The notes: generated from the sequence alone by a model not told the origin. Shown: positions 8,683-18,420, numbered from the stretch's first letter. The stretch: DNA of 64,000 nt from Massilia aquatica (GCF_011682045.1 NZ_VVIW01000008.1:180900-244899), one strand, 5' to 3'. Translations and numbers: made by a program.

Positions 8683-10884
8683 ATGAAGTTCACCACACCC
8701 GCCACCACCAATCCGATTGACCAGTTGAAGGTCGTCGGCCGTCCGCTCGACCGCGTCGACGGCCCGGCCAAGACCGGCGGCAGCGCGCCCTACGCCTACG
8801 AACAGAATGACGCCGCACCCAACGCCGCCTACGGCTACGTGGTGGGCGCCGGCGTCGCCAAGGGCCGCATCACCTCGATGAACGTCGATGCGGCACGGCG
8901 CGCGCCGGGCGTCATTGCCGTCATCAGCGCCGAGAATGCCGGCACCCTCGGCAAGGGCAAGTTCAATACCGCCAAACTGCTCGGCGGACCCGAGATCGCG
9001 CACTACCACCAGGCCATCGCCCTGGTCGTGGCCGAGACGTTCGAGCAGGCGCGCGCCGCTGCCGGCCTGGTCAAGGTGACGTACGCGAAAGAGAAGGGCG
9101 CGTATGAACTCGACAAGGTCAAGGGCGCGGCCAAACAGCCCAAGGGGGACGACAACGCCGACACCAAGGTCGGCGACTTCGAACGCGCCTTCGCCGGCGC
9201 GCCGGTGCGGCTCGACGCCACCTATCACACGCCCGATCAGTCGCACGCGATGATGGAGCCGCACGCCTCGATCGCCGCGTGGGAAGGCGACAAGCTGACC
9301 CTATGGACCTCGAACCAGATGATCGACTGGAGCCGCGGCGACCTGGCCAAGACGCTCGGCATCCCGAAAGAGAACGTGCGCCTGATTTCGCCGTTCATCG
9401 GCGGCGGCTTCGGCGGCAAGCTGTTCCTGCGCTCGGAAGCGCTGCTGGCGGCATTGGGCGCGCGCGCGGCCAAGCGCCCGGTGAAGGTGGCGCTGAGCCG
9501 CCCGCTGATGATCAACAACACCACGCACCGTCCGGCCACCATCCAGCGCATCCGCATCGGCGCCACGCGCGATGGCAAGATCAGCGCCATCGGCCATGAA
9601 AGCTGGTCGGGCGACCTGCCAGGGGGCCAGCCGGAGACCGCGGTGATGCAAACGCGCCTGCTGTACGCTGGCCCGCACCGCATGACCAGGATGCGCCTGG
9701 CGGTGCTCGACCTGCCGGAAGGGAACGCCATGCGCGCGCCAGGCGAAGCACCGGGCCTGATGGCGCTCGAAATCGCCATGGACGAAATGGCCGACAAACT
9801 CAAGATCGACCCGGTCACCTTCCGCATCCTCAACGACACCAAGGTCGATCCGGAAAAACCGAGCCGGTCGTTTTCGCAGCGCCGCCTGATCGACTGCCTG
9901 CGCAGCGGCGCCGAGCGCTTCGGCTGGAAGGAACGCAGCGCCGAACCGGGCAAGAAGCGCGAAGGGCGCTGGCTGATCGGCATGGGCGTGGCCAGCGCCT
10001 TCCGTAACAATCTGGTGATGAAGTCGGGCGCGCGGATTCGCCTCGATGCCAAAGGCGTGGTCACGGTGGAAACCGACATGACCGACATCGGCACCGGCAG
10101 CTACACCATCATCGCCCAGACCGCGGCGGAGATGATGGGCGTGGCGATCGACAAGGTGGTGGTCAAGCTGGGCGACTCGAGCTTTCCGGTATCGGCCGGC
10201 TCGGGCGGGCAGTGGGGCGCCAACAGCTCCACCGCCGGGGTGTACGCGGCGTGCATGAAGATGCGCGAGACTGTGGCGCAAAAGCTCGGCATGAATCCGC
10301 TGGATGCCCAGTTTGCGGACGGCGCCGTCAGCGCGGGCGGCAAGAGCGTGGCGCTGGCGCAGGCCGCGCAGGGCGGCGAACTGGTGGCCGAGGATGCGAT
10401 GGAATACGGCGACCTGGACAAGAAATTCCAGCAATCGACCTTCGGCGCGCATTTTGTCGAAGTGGCGGTCGATGCCGCCACAGGTGAGACGCTGGTGCGG
10501 CGCATGCTGGCCGTGTGCGCGGCGGGGCGCATCCTCAATCCGAAGTCGGCGCGCAGCCAGGTGATCGGCGCGATGACGATGGGCCTGGGCGCGGCGCTGA
10601 TGGAGGAACTGGTGGTCGACAAGCGCAGCGGGTTTTTCGTCAATCACGACCTGGCCGGGTATGAAGTGCCGGTGCACGCCGACGTGCCGCACCAGGACGT
10701 GGTGTTCCTCGACGAGACCGACCCGATGTCCTCGCCCATGAAAGCCAAGGGCGTGGGCGAACTGGGTATTTGCGGGGTGGCGGCGGCGATTGCGAATGCG
10801 GTCTACAACGCCACCGGCGTGCGCGTGCGCGACTATCCGGTCACGCTCGACAAGCTGCTCGACAAGATGCCGGCCATGAGCTGA
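8683..10884 (+). CDS. paoC: aldehyde oxidoreductase, molybdenum cofactor-binding subunit (PaoC/YagR-like)
   Basis: The 733-residue catalytic subunit, nearly the same length as E. coli PaoC. It starts at the ATG at 8683, two bases after paoB. Moco-binding blocks are visible (SPFIGGGFGGKLFLR near residue 240, and the conserved AMRAPGEAPG block near 350). The catalytic base glutamate is in KGVGELG (Glu693), matching the essential glutamate near the C-terminus in this family. The enzyme should oxidise aldehydes, often aromatic ones, to acids in the periplasm. The XdhC-like maturation factor PaoD that completes the E. coli operon is not next to it here. Confidence 0.9.
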   Translation: MKFTTPATTNPIDQLKVVGRPLDRVDGPAKTGGSAPYAYEQNDAAPNAAYGYVVGAGVAKGRITSMNVDAARRAPGVIAVISAENAGTLGKGKFNTAKLLGGPEIAHYHQAIALVVAETFEQARAAAGLVKVTYAKEKGAYELDKVKGAAKQPKGDDNADTKVGDFERAFAGAPVRLDATYHTPDQSHAMMEPHASIAAWEGDKLTLWTSNQMIDWSRGDLAKTLGIPKENVRLISPFIGGGFGGKLFLRSEALLAALGARAAKRPVKVALSRPLMINNTTHRPATIQRIRIGATRDGKISAIGHESWSGDLPGGQPETAVMQTRLLYAGPHRMTRMRLAVLDLPEGNAMRAPGEAPGLMALEIAMDEMADKLKIDPVTFRILNDTKVDPEKPSRSFSQRRLIDCLRSGAERFGWKERSAEPGKKREGRWLIGMGVASAFRNNLVMKSGARIRLDAKGVVTVETDMTDIGTGSYTIIAQTAAEMMGVAIDKVVVKLGDSSFPVSAGSGGQWGANSSTAGVYAACMKMRETVAQKLGMNPLDAQFADGAVSAGGKSVALAQAAQGGELVAEDAMEYGDLDKKFQQSTFGAHFVEVAVDAATGETLVRRMLAVCAAGRILNPKSARSQVIGAMTMGLGAALMEELVVDKRSGFFVNHDLAGYEVPVHADVPHQDVVFLDETDPMSSPMKAKGVGELGICGVAAAIANAVYNATGVRVRDYPVTLDKLLDKMPAMS

Positions 10885-10898
10885 CCGGGTAACGTTCC

Positions 10899-11261
10899 AT
10901 GGACCTTGTCATCAGCGTGGCGGCACGCGACCGGCTGTTTGCGAAGGCGTTTCGCCGGGTCAGGCCGAGGCTCGATCCGCTCTGCCACGCATTCGCTGCG
11001 GTCGGGATGATCAATCCGATTCATGCAGCGCTGCTGATCGGATTGACCGACGACCGGCCCCCCGGCGACTTTGCCATCGTGCCGAACCGCGATGAATATT
11101 TCCAGGTGCTGGCCGGGGCGGACCCCCTGTGGACCGATGCGCAGCTGCACATGGCCGTCCTGGCGGTGATACGGAAGACGGTCATCGCCTGCCCCTTTTC
11201 CGAGCCCGACCGGGAACAGTTTTTGCGATTGTTGGATCACTCGGGCATGCAGGCTTCCTGA
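10899..11261 (+). CDS. hypothetical protein, 120 aa
   Basis: I do not recognise this protein. It begins 14 bases after the paoC stop on the same strand and uses strongly GC-rich third codon positions like its neighbours, so it is likely to be translated. It is rich in Asp, Arg and Leu, has no signal peptide or membrane segment, and has a single Cys-Pro (ACPF) in the C-terminal third. No convincing Shine-Dalgarno sequence precedes the ATG, so it may be read through from paoC. Its closeness to the operon suggests co-transcription, not function. Confidence 0.5.
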   Translation: MDLVISVAARDRLFAKAFRRVRPRLDPLCHAFAAVGMINPIHAALLIGLTDDRPPGDFAIVPNRDEYFQVLAGADPLWTDAQLHMAVLAVIRKTVIACPFSEPDREQFLRLLDHSGMQAS

Positions 11262-11399
11262 CCGTCGGCCTGCTTGACTGTGCCGTAAAAGATAGGAACA
11301 GCAGCAGCGCATGCGTTATGCTGTCGCCCCACGGCGGCAACCCGGTTGTAGTTGGTTCGCCGCCGCGTCCCAGGTCTAACGCGAAGATGGTGAAGGTGT

Positions 11400-12356
11400 A
11401 TGTCAAGTGAGAACAAACCGGTGGTTCCACAACAGGAACCACCACAGGCGCGGGTGGCGCCACGGATGCCGCCAACGCGGCTGGCGACGGAGACGGCATG
11501 GTCCGGAGACGCCGCCGCCAAACAGCGCGCGCGTGAGGAACGCGATGCGGCCGTGCGCGGCGTCACGTCCATCGACGCCATGCGCGAGGCGATCAAGCGG
11601 GTCGCGCGCGAACTGCCGGTCATCGACGAGGTGCCACGCATTGGCGTGCTCGATGCGGCGGCGTTTCGGGCGCGCGCCGCGCAAGGGCTGCCATTTTTGC
11701 TCACCGGCGTGGCCACGCGCTGGCCGCTGTCGGCCCTTACCCCGCAAGGTCTGCGCGAGCGCTTTTGCCACCTGCCGGTGCGCGCCCGCGTGGGCGACTA
11801 TATCAATACCGCGTTCGCGCCCGACCGCGCCATGCAGGATATGACCATGCTGGCGTATCTGGACCTGGTCGACGCCGGCACGCAGGGATTGCCGCCGTAC
11901 CTGGGCAACCTGGAACTGCGCGAATTGAACAACATGTGTTACTGGCCCGCGTATTTCAGCAAAATGGGGCCGCCGCGCTTCTGGCTCGGGCCTGCGGGCA
12001 CGGTCACGCCGCTCCATTGCGACTACGACGACAATATCTTCGCGCAGGTGTGGGGCAGCAAGCGGATTTTCCTGGTGCCGCCGCACCATGACGAATTCCT
12101 CTATCCCAGCCAGGCGAATGCCATTTTGTATGGCTCCCCGGTCGACACCGAGGCGCCCGATTTCGGGAAGTTTCCGCTGGCGCGCCAGGCCAATATGATC
12201 GAGTGCATCGTCAACCCCGGCGACATGCTGTACGTGCCGGCGGGCTGGTATCACCAGGTGCGCGCGCTGACGTTTTCGCTGTCGGCCAACCGCTGGGCAA
12301 GGGCCATGCCGTTTGCCTTGAATGGCGATCCATCCTTGCGGCGCACACAGGATTAG
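11400..12356 (+). CDS. cupin-like JmjC-domain protein (Cupin_8, 2-oxoglutarate/Fe(II) oxygenase-type)
   Basis: A 318-residue protein. Residues about 1-55 are Pro/Ala-rich and probably disordered. From about residue 85 the JmjC/Cupin_8 fold begins; the iron-binding motif H-x-D is seen in TPLHCDYDDN and the distal histidine in YVPAGWYHQVRAL, so the facial triad looks intact. The family hydroxylates protein side chains or small molecules using 2-oxoglutarate and oxygen, like FIH. No partner gene is evident nearby. The first ATG is used, with GAAGG a few bases before it. Its substrate is unknown. Confidence 0.75.
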   Translation: MSSENKPVVPQQEPPQARVAPRMPPTRLATETAWSGDAAAKQRAREERDAAVRGVTSIDAMREAIKRVARELPVIDEVPRIGVLDAAAFRARAAQGLPFLLTGVATRWPLSALTPQGLRERFCHLPVRARVGDYINTAFAPDRAMQDMTMLAYLDLVDAGTQGLPPYLGNLELRELNNMCYWPAYFSKMGPPRFWLGPAGTVTPLHCDYDDNIFAQVWGSKRIFLVPPHHDEFLYPSQANAILYGSPVDTEAPDFGKFPLARQANMIECIVNPGDMLYVPAGWYHQVRALTFSLSANRWARAMPFALNGDPSLRRTQD

Positions 12357-12436
12357 CGAAAAAAATCGCTTGGACAGGGAACTTTCGTTACGTGCGCATG
12401 GTCAGAGTCATATGCCATCAAGCGGATGAGTTGCCA

Positions 12437-13009
12437 ATGCCAACATCTTACGAAAACATCAGCGGCCGGTTTCATCGCGAACCGCCGCCGTTCACAGTGT
12501 CGCGGACCAGGGGTACGCATCCGTTGTGGCGATATCTTTGGCCATTTAGCTCGATAAAGCAACTATGGGGAACGATCGGTATCGCATTCCTATATTGGTT
12601 AGCTCTTTCAGTCGGACTAGACCATTTCTATTCGGGTAGGGACATTGAACCAATTGGTTTTTTTGTTGCATTGGTCATCTTTACGGTTATGTTTCCGTAC
12701 GATCAGCTACCTGCGACAGTAACGATCAATACCCGCATGCCGGCGCAAGGGTTTTTGGACGATATCGTTCGGGAAATGGTGGATAACGGCTACACCCACG
12801 AATCTTCCGCGTGCGGTCAGCCTGGCCACTTGCATTTTTATCCTCGCGAGAAGGTCGAGCTTAACCTGGCGTACTGGCCCGAAAAGGATGTGGATGTATA
12901 CCTGCGAGACGACAGCACGATTGACATTCATGGCTCGAAGATGGCGTTGTCAAGACTCGTCCATTGCCTGAAACGCAGCTACAAAAAATCCATGAAGGCC
13001 GCTAAGTAG
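12437..13009 (+). CDS. membrane protein with C-terminal soluble domain, unknown
   Basis: From the ATG at 12437 (preceded by GGATGAG) the protein has 190 residues. The first 45 are cytoplasmic and basic, followed by two hydrophobic segments (IGIAFLYWLALSVGL and IGFFVALVIFTVMF) and a mixed alpha/beta domain of about 95 residues with many charged residues and a basic end. No family is recognised. The base composition is clearly less GC-rich than the flanking genes, suggesting later acquisition. In-frame starts further upstream overlap the preceding gene and translate to arginine-rich, non-native-looking sequence. Confidence 0.6.
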   Translation: MPTSYENISGRFHREPPPFTVSRTRGTHPLWRYLWPFSSIKQLWGTIGIAFLYWLALSVGLDHFYSGRDIEPIGFFVALVIFTVMFPYDQLPATVTINTRMPAQGFLDDIVREMVDNGYTHESSACGQPGHLHFYPREKVELNLAYWPEKDVDVYLRDDSTIDIHGSKMALSRLVHCLKRSYKKSMKAAK

Positions 13010-13116
13010 CTGTGCACCTGTCCGGCGCGGCAGAAACATGTCGCACATCAATTTTGCCTGAATGATATTATTCCCGTCTATCAACGAGCTTGCGCTCCGC
13101 CATTGACGAGGAATCC

Positions 13117-13866
13117 ATGTCCGATTTTTACGACCGCCTGACGCCGTTCTACCACCTGATCCACCAGGACTGGCACGCCAGTGTCGCCTTGCAAGGCGAG
13201 CAATTGCGCACGCTGATCGACGCCGAATGGCCCGGCAAGCGCAAACTGCTCGACGTGTCCTGCGGCATCGGCACTCAGGCCATCGGCCTGGCCCAGCGCG
13301 GCTTTGCCGTCACCGCCTCCGACCTGTCCGAAAAGGAAATCGAACGCGCCCGCCACGAAGCGGCGCTCGCCGGCGCCGCCGTCGACTTGTCGGTATGCGA
13401 CATGCGCCGCGCCCACGATCATCACGGCGCCGGTTTCGATATCGTCCTCTCCTGCGACAACTCGCTGCCGCACCTGCTCACCGACGCCGACCTGCTCATC
13501 GCGCTGCGCCAGATGTTCGCCTGCCTCGCTCCCGGTGGCGGCTTCCTGATGTCGATGCGCGACTACGAACGCGAAGAGCGCGGCGTCAACCTGGTCAAGC
13601 CGTACGGCGCGCGCACCGAAGACGGCAAGCGCTATGTATTGTTCCAGGTCTGGGATTTCGCCGGCGAGCACTACGACCTGACCTTTTACTTCATCGAAGA
13701 AGACCTGGCGACCCAGGCGGTGCAGACGCACGCCATGCGCTCGCGCTACTACGCCATCTCGACCGGCAACATGGGCGCCCTGATGCGCGAAGCGGGCTTC
13801 GAGAACGTGCGCCGCATCGACGACGCTTTTTACCAGCCGATCCTGATCGGTACGCGTCCGGCATAA
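13117..13866 (+). CDS. class I SAM-dependent methyltransferase
   Basis: A 249-residue Rossmann-fold methyltransferase. Motif I for S-adenosylmethionine is LLDVSCGIGTQAIGLA (near residue 45-60), the acidic end of strand 2 is TASDLSEKEI, and motif post-II/IV is FDIVLSCDNSLPHLL. The layout resembles glycine/sarcosine N-methyltransferase-like and other small-molecule methyltransferases; the substrate cannot be named. GAGGAA lies 5 bases before the ATG at 13117. It is monocistronic and followed by the sensor kinase gene after about 90-120 bases. Confidence 0.8.
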   Translation: MSDFYDRLTPFYHLIHQDWHASVALQGEQLRTLIDAEWPGKRKLLDVSCGIGTQAIGLAQRGFAVTASDLSEKEIERARHEAALAGAAVDLSVCDMRRAHDHHGAGFDIVLSCDNSLPHLLTDADLLIALRQMFACLAPGGGFLMSMRDYEREERGVNLVKPYGARTEDGKRYVLFQVWDFAGEHYDLTFYFIEEDLATQAVQTHAMRSRYYAISTGNMGALMREAGFENVRRIDDAFYQPILIGTRPA

Positions 13867-13984
13867 TTGCTGCGCTGGCGCAAGCGCAACACGCACAGCA
13901 CTAAAAAGTAGGTGTACTGCAACACTTTCCCTTTGGGAATCTCACATTTGGTTGATAATGCGAGTTGTCCTCCCGAAGATACCT

Positions 13985-16900
13985 ATGCCGACCAGCGTCG
14001 TCCAGCCTGAAGAAAAGCGCCAGCGTGGCGCGCTTGTCACTGCGATTCGCGGTCAATACGCCCCCTCGCTGCTGGCGCTGACAATTTTTCTGATTGCCAT
14101 TATCGCAACCGCTTTCGCCTGGCGGTTCGCCCGCGCCGAGCTCAAGGATAGCCAGCAAGCCGAATTTGCTTTCCAGGCGCGCCAGATTGAACGCCGCATC
14201 GAACAGCGCATGGGAAATTATGGGCAGGTCCAGCGCGGCACCCAGGCCTTTTTGCTCGGCTCGATGCAGGTCGACAGCAAGGACTTCCGCGACTACATCG
14301 CCTCGCTCCGGCTGGAGGAGACCTATCCCGGCATCCAGGGAATCGCGCTGGTCGAACTGGTCGCACCAAGCGAACTCGACAAACATACCGCCGCGCGCCG
14401 CCGCGAGAGCCCGGGCTACACGGTCCACCCGCTGGGCGACCGGCCGATGTTGTCGGCCATTACCCAGATCGAACCTTTCTCCGGCCTCAACCTGCGCGCG
14501 CTCGGCTTCGACATGCTGAGCGACCCGACCCGGCGCGCCGCCATGGAACGGGCGCGCGATACCGGCCAGTCGGCGGCCTCGGGCAAGGTACGCCTGATCC
14601 AGGAAAACGGCCGCAACGAACAGGCCGGGCTGGTGATGTACCTGCCCGTGTACCGGCGCGATACCCCGGCTTCCACCGTAGCCGAGCGGCGCGCCAACAT
14701 CATCGGCTGGGTCGGCGCGCCGTTTCGCATGGACGACCTGATGGCCGGCCTGGGCGGCGAACGCTCGGGCGACATCATGCTGTCGATCTACGATGGCAAC
14801 ACCATTGACGACAGCGCGCGGCTGTACCGCTCGGCGCGCGAAACGACGGCGGAGATGCAGCGCCCGGCGCGCTTTTCCGCCGTGGTGCGCGTGGTCGTCG
14901 CCGGGCGTGCATGGACCCTGCACATGCGCTCGGCCGCCCAGTTCGAGACGCGCCAGGACTCGGACCGGCCGCAGTTCATCGCCATCGTCGGCGTCGCCGC
15001 CGGCGCCTTGCTGGCGCTGCTGGTGTGGACGCTGGCCTCCGGGCGCGGACGCGCCATGGCGCTTGCCGCCGACATGACGCGCCAGCTCAGCGAAAGCGAA
15101 TTTCGCTGGAAGTACGCGCTCGAGGGCGCCGGCGACGGCGTCTGGGACTGGAACCGCGGCAATGGCGACATCGTCCATTCGCGCCGCTGGAAAGAAATGC
15201 TCGGCTACGGCGTTGACGAGATCGCCCCCACCGACGCCGCCTTCCAGGCGCTGATTCACGAGGACGACCGCGAGCGCGTGCTGGCCACCCTGAATGCCTA
15301 CGTCGACAGCACCGGCCAAAGCTACGAATGCCAGTTCCGGCTGCGCTGCAGGAACGGCAGCTGGCGCTGGATCCGCTCGCGCGGCATGGCGGTCACGCGC
15401 GACGCCGGCGGCCATCCGCTGCGCACCATCGGCACCCATACCGACATCACGCGCGCCAAGGCCGACGAGCAAACCCTGTTGGAGGCCAACACGCGCCTGG
15501 CGGCCGAACAGCACCGGGTCAGCGTCATCCTCGACCATTCGCACGATGCGTTCGTCGCCGTCAGTGCGGACGGGCGCATCACCGACTGGAACGCCAAGGC
15601 CGAAGCGATGTTCGGCTGGCCGGCGGCCAGCGCCATCGGCTGCGACCTGGCCACCCTGATCATTCCGGAAGAACTGCGCGCCTTTCATAACGCCGGCATC
15701 GCGCGCCTGGTCGCCAGCGGCGCCGGCGCCATGATCCGCAAGGTGTTCGAAGCGAGCGCACAGCACCGCGACGGGCGCCGCGTGCCGGTCGAACTGGCCA
15801 TTGCCGGCTTTCCGCAGGCATCCGGTTTCGTGGTCAGCGCCTTCATGCGCGACATTTCCGAACGCAAGCTCGCCGAACAGCTCGAAGTCGAGCGCAGCCT
15901 GGCGCTGGAAGAAGTGCGGCACGCGCTGCAGCATTCGCAAAAGCTTGAAGCGGTCGGCAAGCTGACCGGCGGCGTGGCGCACGACTTCAACAACGTCCTG
16001 CACGTCATCGGCGGCAATGTGCAACTGCTCCAGCTGACCAACCGCGACGACGCGCGCCTGCACAAGCGCCTGAACAGCATCCAGTCGGCGGTCGACCGCG
16101 GCGCCAAGCTGGCCTCGCAGCTGCTCGCCTTCGCCCGGCGCCAGCCGCTGCAACCGCTGGTGCTCAATCCCTTGCAGACCTTGCAGGCCATGGACGACCT
16201 GCTGCAGCGCGCGCTGGGCGAATCGGTGCGCATCCACATCAGCGCCGACGAGGGGCTGTGGAATACGCTGGTCGACCCGGGCCAGTGGGAAAACGTGGTC
16301 ATGAACCTGGCGATCAATGCGCGCGACGCCATGCCCGGCGGCGGCGTGCTGACCATCGGCCTGGGTAACGAAACGGTCGACGGCGGGCATGCCGGCGCGC
16401 TCGACCTGGTGCCCGGCGACTATATCCGCTTCAGCTTTGCCGACAGCGGCGAGGGCATGAGTGCCGAGGTGATCGCGCACGCTTTCGAACCGTTTTTCAC
16501 CACCAAGCCGGTGGGGCAGGGGACCGGCCTGGGATTGAGCATGGCGTATGGTTTTGTGAAGCAGAGCGGCGGCCATATCGTGCTTGAGAGCGAAATCGGC
16601 CAGGGCACCACCGTGACGATCTACCTGCCGCGTTCGGCCCAGCGCGCCATCAGCAAGCTGGGCGTGGCCGAGCAGGACGTGGTCGGCGGCGGTGAAACGG
16701 TGCTGGTGGTGGAAGACGATGCCGAAGTGCGCGCAACCACGGTGGCGACCCTGAACGAACTTGGCTACTGCGTGCTGGAAGCGCACGACGGCGCCAGCGC
16801 CCTGGCCATGCTGCGCAAGGGAGCGTGGGTCGACCTGTTGTTTACCGATGTGGTGATGCCAGGGCCGGTGTCGAGCATCGAACTGGCGATGCTGGCGCAG

Positions 16901-17071
16901 CGCCAGCTGCCTGGCGTGGCGGTGCTGTACACGTCCGGCTACACGCGCGACGCGCTCACCACCGGCGGCAGGCTCGATGACGGCGTGCGGCTGCTCGGCA
17001 AACCGTACCGGCGCGCGCAACTGGCGCAGCATGTGCGCGACGCGCTGGCCAGCCGGATGCTGGACGCCTGA
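13985..17071 (+). CDS. hybrid sensor histidine kinase (CHASE, two PAS, HisKA, HATPase, receiver)
   Basis: A membrane-bound hybrid kinase of about 1028 residues. A TM helix near residues 25-50 is followed by a CHASE-type periplasmic domain (about 60-320) and a second TM near 330-350. Two PAS domains follow (WRWIRSRG block near 460-480 and DWNAKAEAMFGW near 540). The phosphorylated histidine is His666 in GGVAHDFNNVLH, followed by the ATPase domain (GTGLGLSMAYGFVKQSGG) and a C-terminal receiver with Asp955 (LFTDVVMPG). The ligand is unknown. GAAG precedes the ATG at 13985; an ATG at 13958 or TTG at 13952 is also in frame. No dedicated response regulator is adjacent, so output is unclear. Confidence 0.88.
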   Translation: MPTSVVQPEEKRQRGALVTAIRGQYAPSLLALTIFLIAIIATAFAWRFARAELKDSQQAEFAFQARQIERRIEQRMGNYGQVQRGTQAFLLGSMQVDSKDFRDYIASLRLEETYPGIQGIALVELVAPSELDKHTAARRRESPGYTVHPLGDRPMLSAITQIEPFSGLNLRALGFDMLSDPTRRAAMERARDTGQSAASGKVRLIQENGRNEQAGLVMYLPVYRRDTPASTVAERRANIIGWVGAPFRMDDLMAGLGGERSGDIMLSIYDGNTIDDSARLYRSARETTAEMQRPARFSAVVRVVVAGRAWTLHMRSAAQFETRQDSDRPQFIAIVGVAAGALLALLVWTLASGRGRAMALAADMTRQLSESEFRWKYALEGAGDGVWDWNRGNGDIVHSRRWKEMLGYGVDEIAPTDAAFQALIHEDDRERVLATLNAYVDSTGQSYECQFRLRCRNGSWRWIRSRGMAVTRDAGGHPLRTIGTHTDITRAKADEQTLLEANTRLAAEQHRVSVILDHSHDAFVAVSADGRITDWNAKAEAMFGWPAASAIGCDLATLIIPEELRAFHNAGIARLVASGAGAMIRKVFEASAQHRDGRRVPVELAIAGFPQASGFVVSAFMRDISERKLAEQLEVERSLALEEVRHALQHSQKLEAVGKLTGGVAHDFNNVLHVIGGNVQLLQLTNRDDARLHKRLNSIQSAVDRGAKLASQLLAFARRQPLQPLVLNPLQTLQAMDDLLQRALGESVRIHISADEGLWNTLVDPGQWENVVMNLAINARDAMPGGGVLTIGLGNETVDGGHAGALDLVPGDYIRFSFADSGEGMSAEVIAHAFEPFFTTKPVGQGTGLGLSMAYGFVKQSGGHIVLESEIGQGTTVTIYLPRSAQRAISKLGVAEQDVVGGGETVLVVEDDAEVRATTVATLNELGYCVLEAHDGASALAMLRKGAWVDLLFTDVVMPGPVSSIELAMLAQRQLPGVAVLYTSGYTRDALTTGGRLDDGVRLLGKPYRRAQLAQHVRDALASRMLDA

Positions 17072-17117
17072 CGCGCGTGCGCCTGTACGGTACAATCGCG
17101 CGCCGGGCAAGGTCGGC

Positions 17118-17137
17118 GTCCGGCCGCAAGCGAACAT
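17118..17137 (+). repeat. possible degenerate copy of the CCGGCC-N3-AGCGGAC repeat
   Basis: Partial match to the better copies at 18011 and 18531 (about 14 of 17 positions), in the gap between the sensor kinase and the next methyltransferase. Listed only because of the clear copies nearby. Confidence 0.25.
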
Positions 17138-17232
17138 CGATGTCAAGAAAAACAATGAATCTGAACTGCCGCTTACTGCGCCGTGCGGAGCGGGAGAGAC
17201 GTCAGGTTCAATCATAGATTGAGGAAAATTGA

Positions 17233-17982
17233 ATGAAACCCTTCGATGCCTATGTGGCCGAAGCCGAAGCGGCGGATGTGAGCGGTTGGGGTTTCGACTG
17301 GCTCGATGGGCGGGCCAGCGAAGAACGCCCACCCTGGGGCTATGCCCGCTTGCTCGCGCAGCGGCTGGCCAGCGTCGAATCGGCGCTCGATCTCGATACG
17401 GGTGGCGGCGAAGTCGTGGACGAGGCACCGCATTTTCCACCCCGTATGTATGCCACTGAAGCCTGGGGGCCCAACGCGCACAAGGCGCGAGCGCGCCTGG
17501 GCGCGCGCGGCGTGCAGGTGGTGGAAACAGCGGCGGGCGCTGCCCTCCCTTTTGCCGATGCGTCGTTCGCGCTTGTCACGTCGCGCCATCCGGTGCGCCC
17601 GGATTGGGCAGAAATCCACCGCGTTCTCCAGCCGGGCGGCCATTACTTGGGGCAACATGTAGGGCCTGCTTCGTCCTTCGACTTGATCGAGCATTTCCTG
17701 GGACCGCTGCCGGTCGAACGCCAGCGTCGCGATCCGCAGGACGAGGCGGCCGCGGCAAAAGCCGCAGGGCTGACGGTAACGGCGTTGCGCACGGCACGCT
17801 GCCGCATGCTTTTTCATGATGTGGGCGCGGTGGTCTGGATACTTCGCAAGTGCGTTTGGTGGGTGCCGGATTTCTCGGTGGCCAAGTACCATGATGAACT
17901 GCTTGCCTTGGACCGCCGGATGCGCCAGGGCGAACCCTTCGTTACCTACTCGACACGTCACCTCATCGAGGCACGGCGGTGA
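17233..17982 (+). CDS. class I SAM-dependent methyltransferase, second in window
   Basis: A 249-residue methyltransferase-like protein. The SAM-binding motif I is SALDLDTGGGEVV near residue 45-55, and a UbiE/Methyltransf_11-like core follows (LPFADASFALVTSRHPV, then EIHRVLQPGGHYLGQHVG). This ordering fits methyltransferases acting on small molecules. A ribosome binding site GAGG lies in the bases before the ATG at 17233. It is not similar to the methyltransferase at 13117 beyond the fold. It is the last strongly GC-rich gene before the orphan island. Substrate unknown. Confidence 0.75.
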   Translation: MKPFDAYVAEAEAADVSGWGFDWLDGRASEERPPWGYARLLAQRLASVESALDLDTGGGEVVDEAPHFPPRMYATEAWGPNAHKARARLGARGVQVVETAAGAALPFADASFALVTSRHPVRPDWAEIHRVLQPGGHYLGQHVGPASSFDLIEHFLGPLPVERQRRDPQDEAAAAKAAGLTVTALRTARCRMLFHDVGAVVWILRKCVWWVPDFSVAKYHDELLALDRRMRQGEPFVTYSTRHLIEARR

Positions 17983-18010
17983 ACCGGACCTGCTCTTTTG
18001 AACGGCAGCT

Positions 18011-18028
18011 TCCGGCCAGAAGCGGACA
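18011..18028 (+). repeat. dispersed intergenic repeat TCCGGCCAGAAGCGGACA
   Basis: One of at least three related short sequences in the gaps of the orphan-gene island. It shares 15 of 17 core positions with the copy at 18531-18547. It lies between the methyltransferase and the next small membrane protein gene. Confidence 0.5.
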
Positions 18029-18059
18029 GTTGAAGTTCAGCTTAAAACATGGGGAAAAT

Positions 18060-18419
18060 ATGTCAGCTCGCGGTAAGTTGGGTCTGGCTGGCCTCGCACT
18101 CATATCGGCGATCACGCTGACACTGCTATCGGTCTCCGTGGAGCGCAAAGGTCCCGCACTCGCTCCCTATGGCAACTTGTGTGGACCCCGTCATAATGAT
18201 CTCTGCTACGAACCTCAACTAAAGGGAGGCTTTCCGATAGCATACTTGTTTGACTCATCTGGGACCTCGGTGGAGCGTAACCTCGGACTCGAAGACAAGC
18301 TGGTCCCAGGCGCTTTGTTCCTGGACATTGCTTTGTATTTTGTTATTGTCTTACTAGTCGTCCGGGTCGTCCCGTTTCGCTGGGCAAAGCGTCACCGGCG
18401 CGCGCGTGACCCGAAGTAA
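18060..18419 (+). CDS. small membrane protein with two TM segments, unknown
   Basis: The ATG at 18060 with GGGGA upstream gives 119 residues. There is one N-terminal hydrophobic segment (LAGLALISAITLTLL), a roughly 50-residue loop with two cysteines (NLCGPRHNDLCYEP) that would be periplasmic and could form a disulfide, and a second segment (FLDIALYFVIVLLVV) followed by a basic tail. An earlier in-frame ATG at 17979 would read through a copy of the intergenic repeat and is unlikely. No family recognised. First gene of the orphan island. Confidence 0.55.
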   Translation: MSARGKLGLAGLALISAITLTLLSVSVERKGPALAPYGNLCGPRHNDLCYEPQLKGGFPIAYLFDSSGTSVERNLGLEDKLVPGALFLDIALYFVIVLLVVRVVPFRWAKRHRRARDPK

Positions 18420-18420
18420 C

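Noticed and set aside
13901..17440. A 1179-codon minus-strand open frame over the sensor kinase
   Set aside because: It is the antisense shadow of a high-GC gene. The plus frame has full CHASE-PAS-HisKA-receiver motifs, while the minus frame is Arg/His/Ala-rich with no domain.
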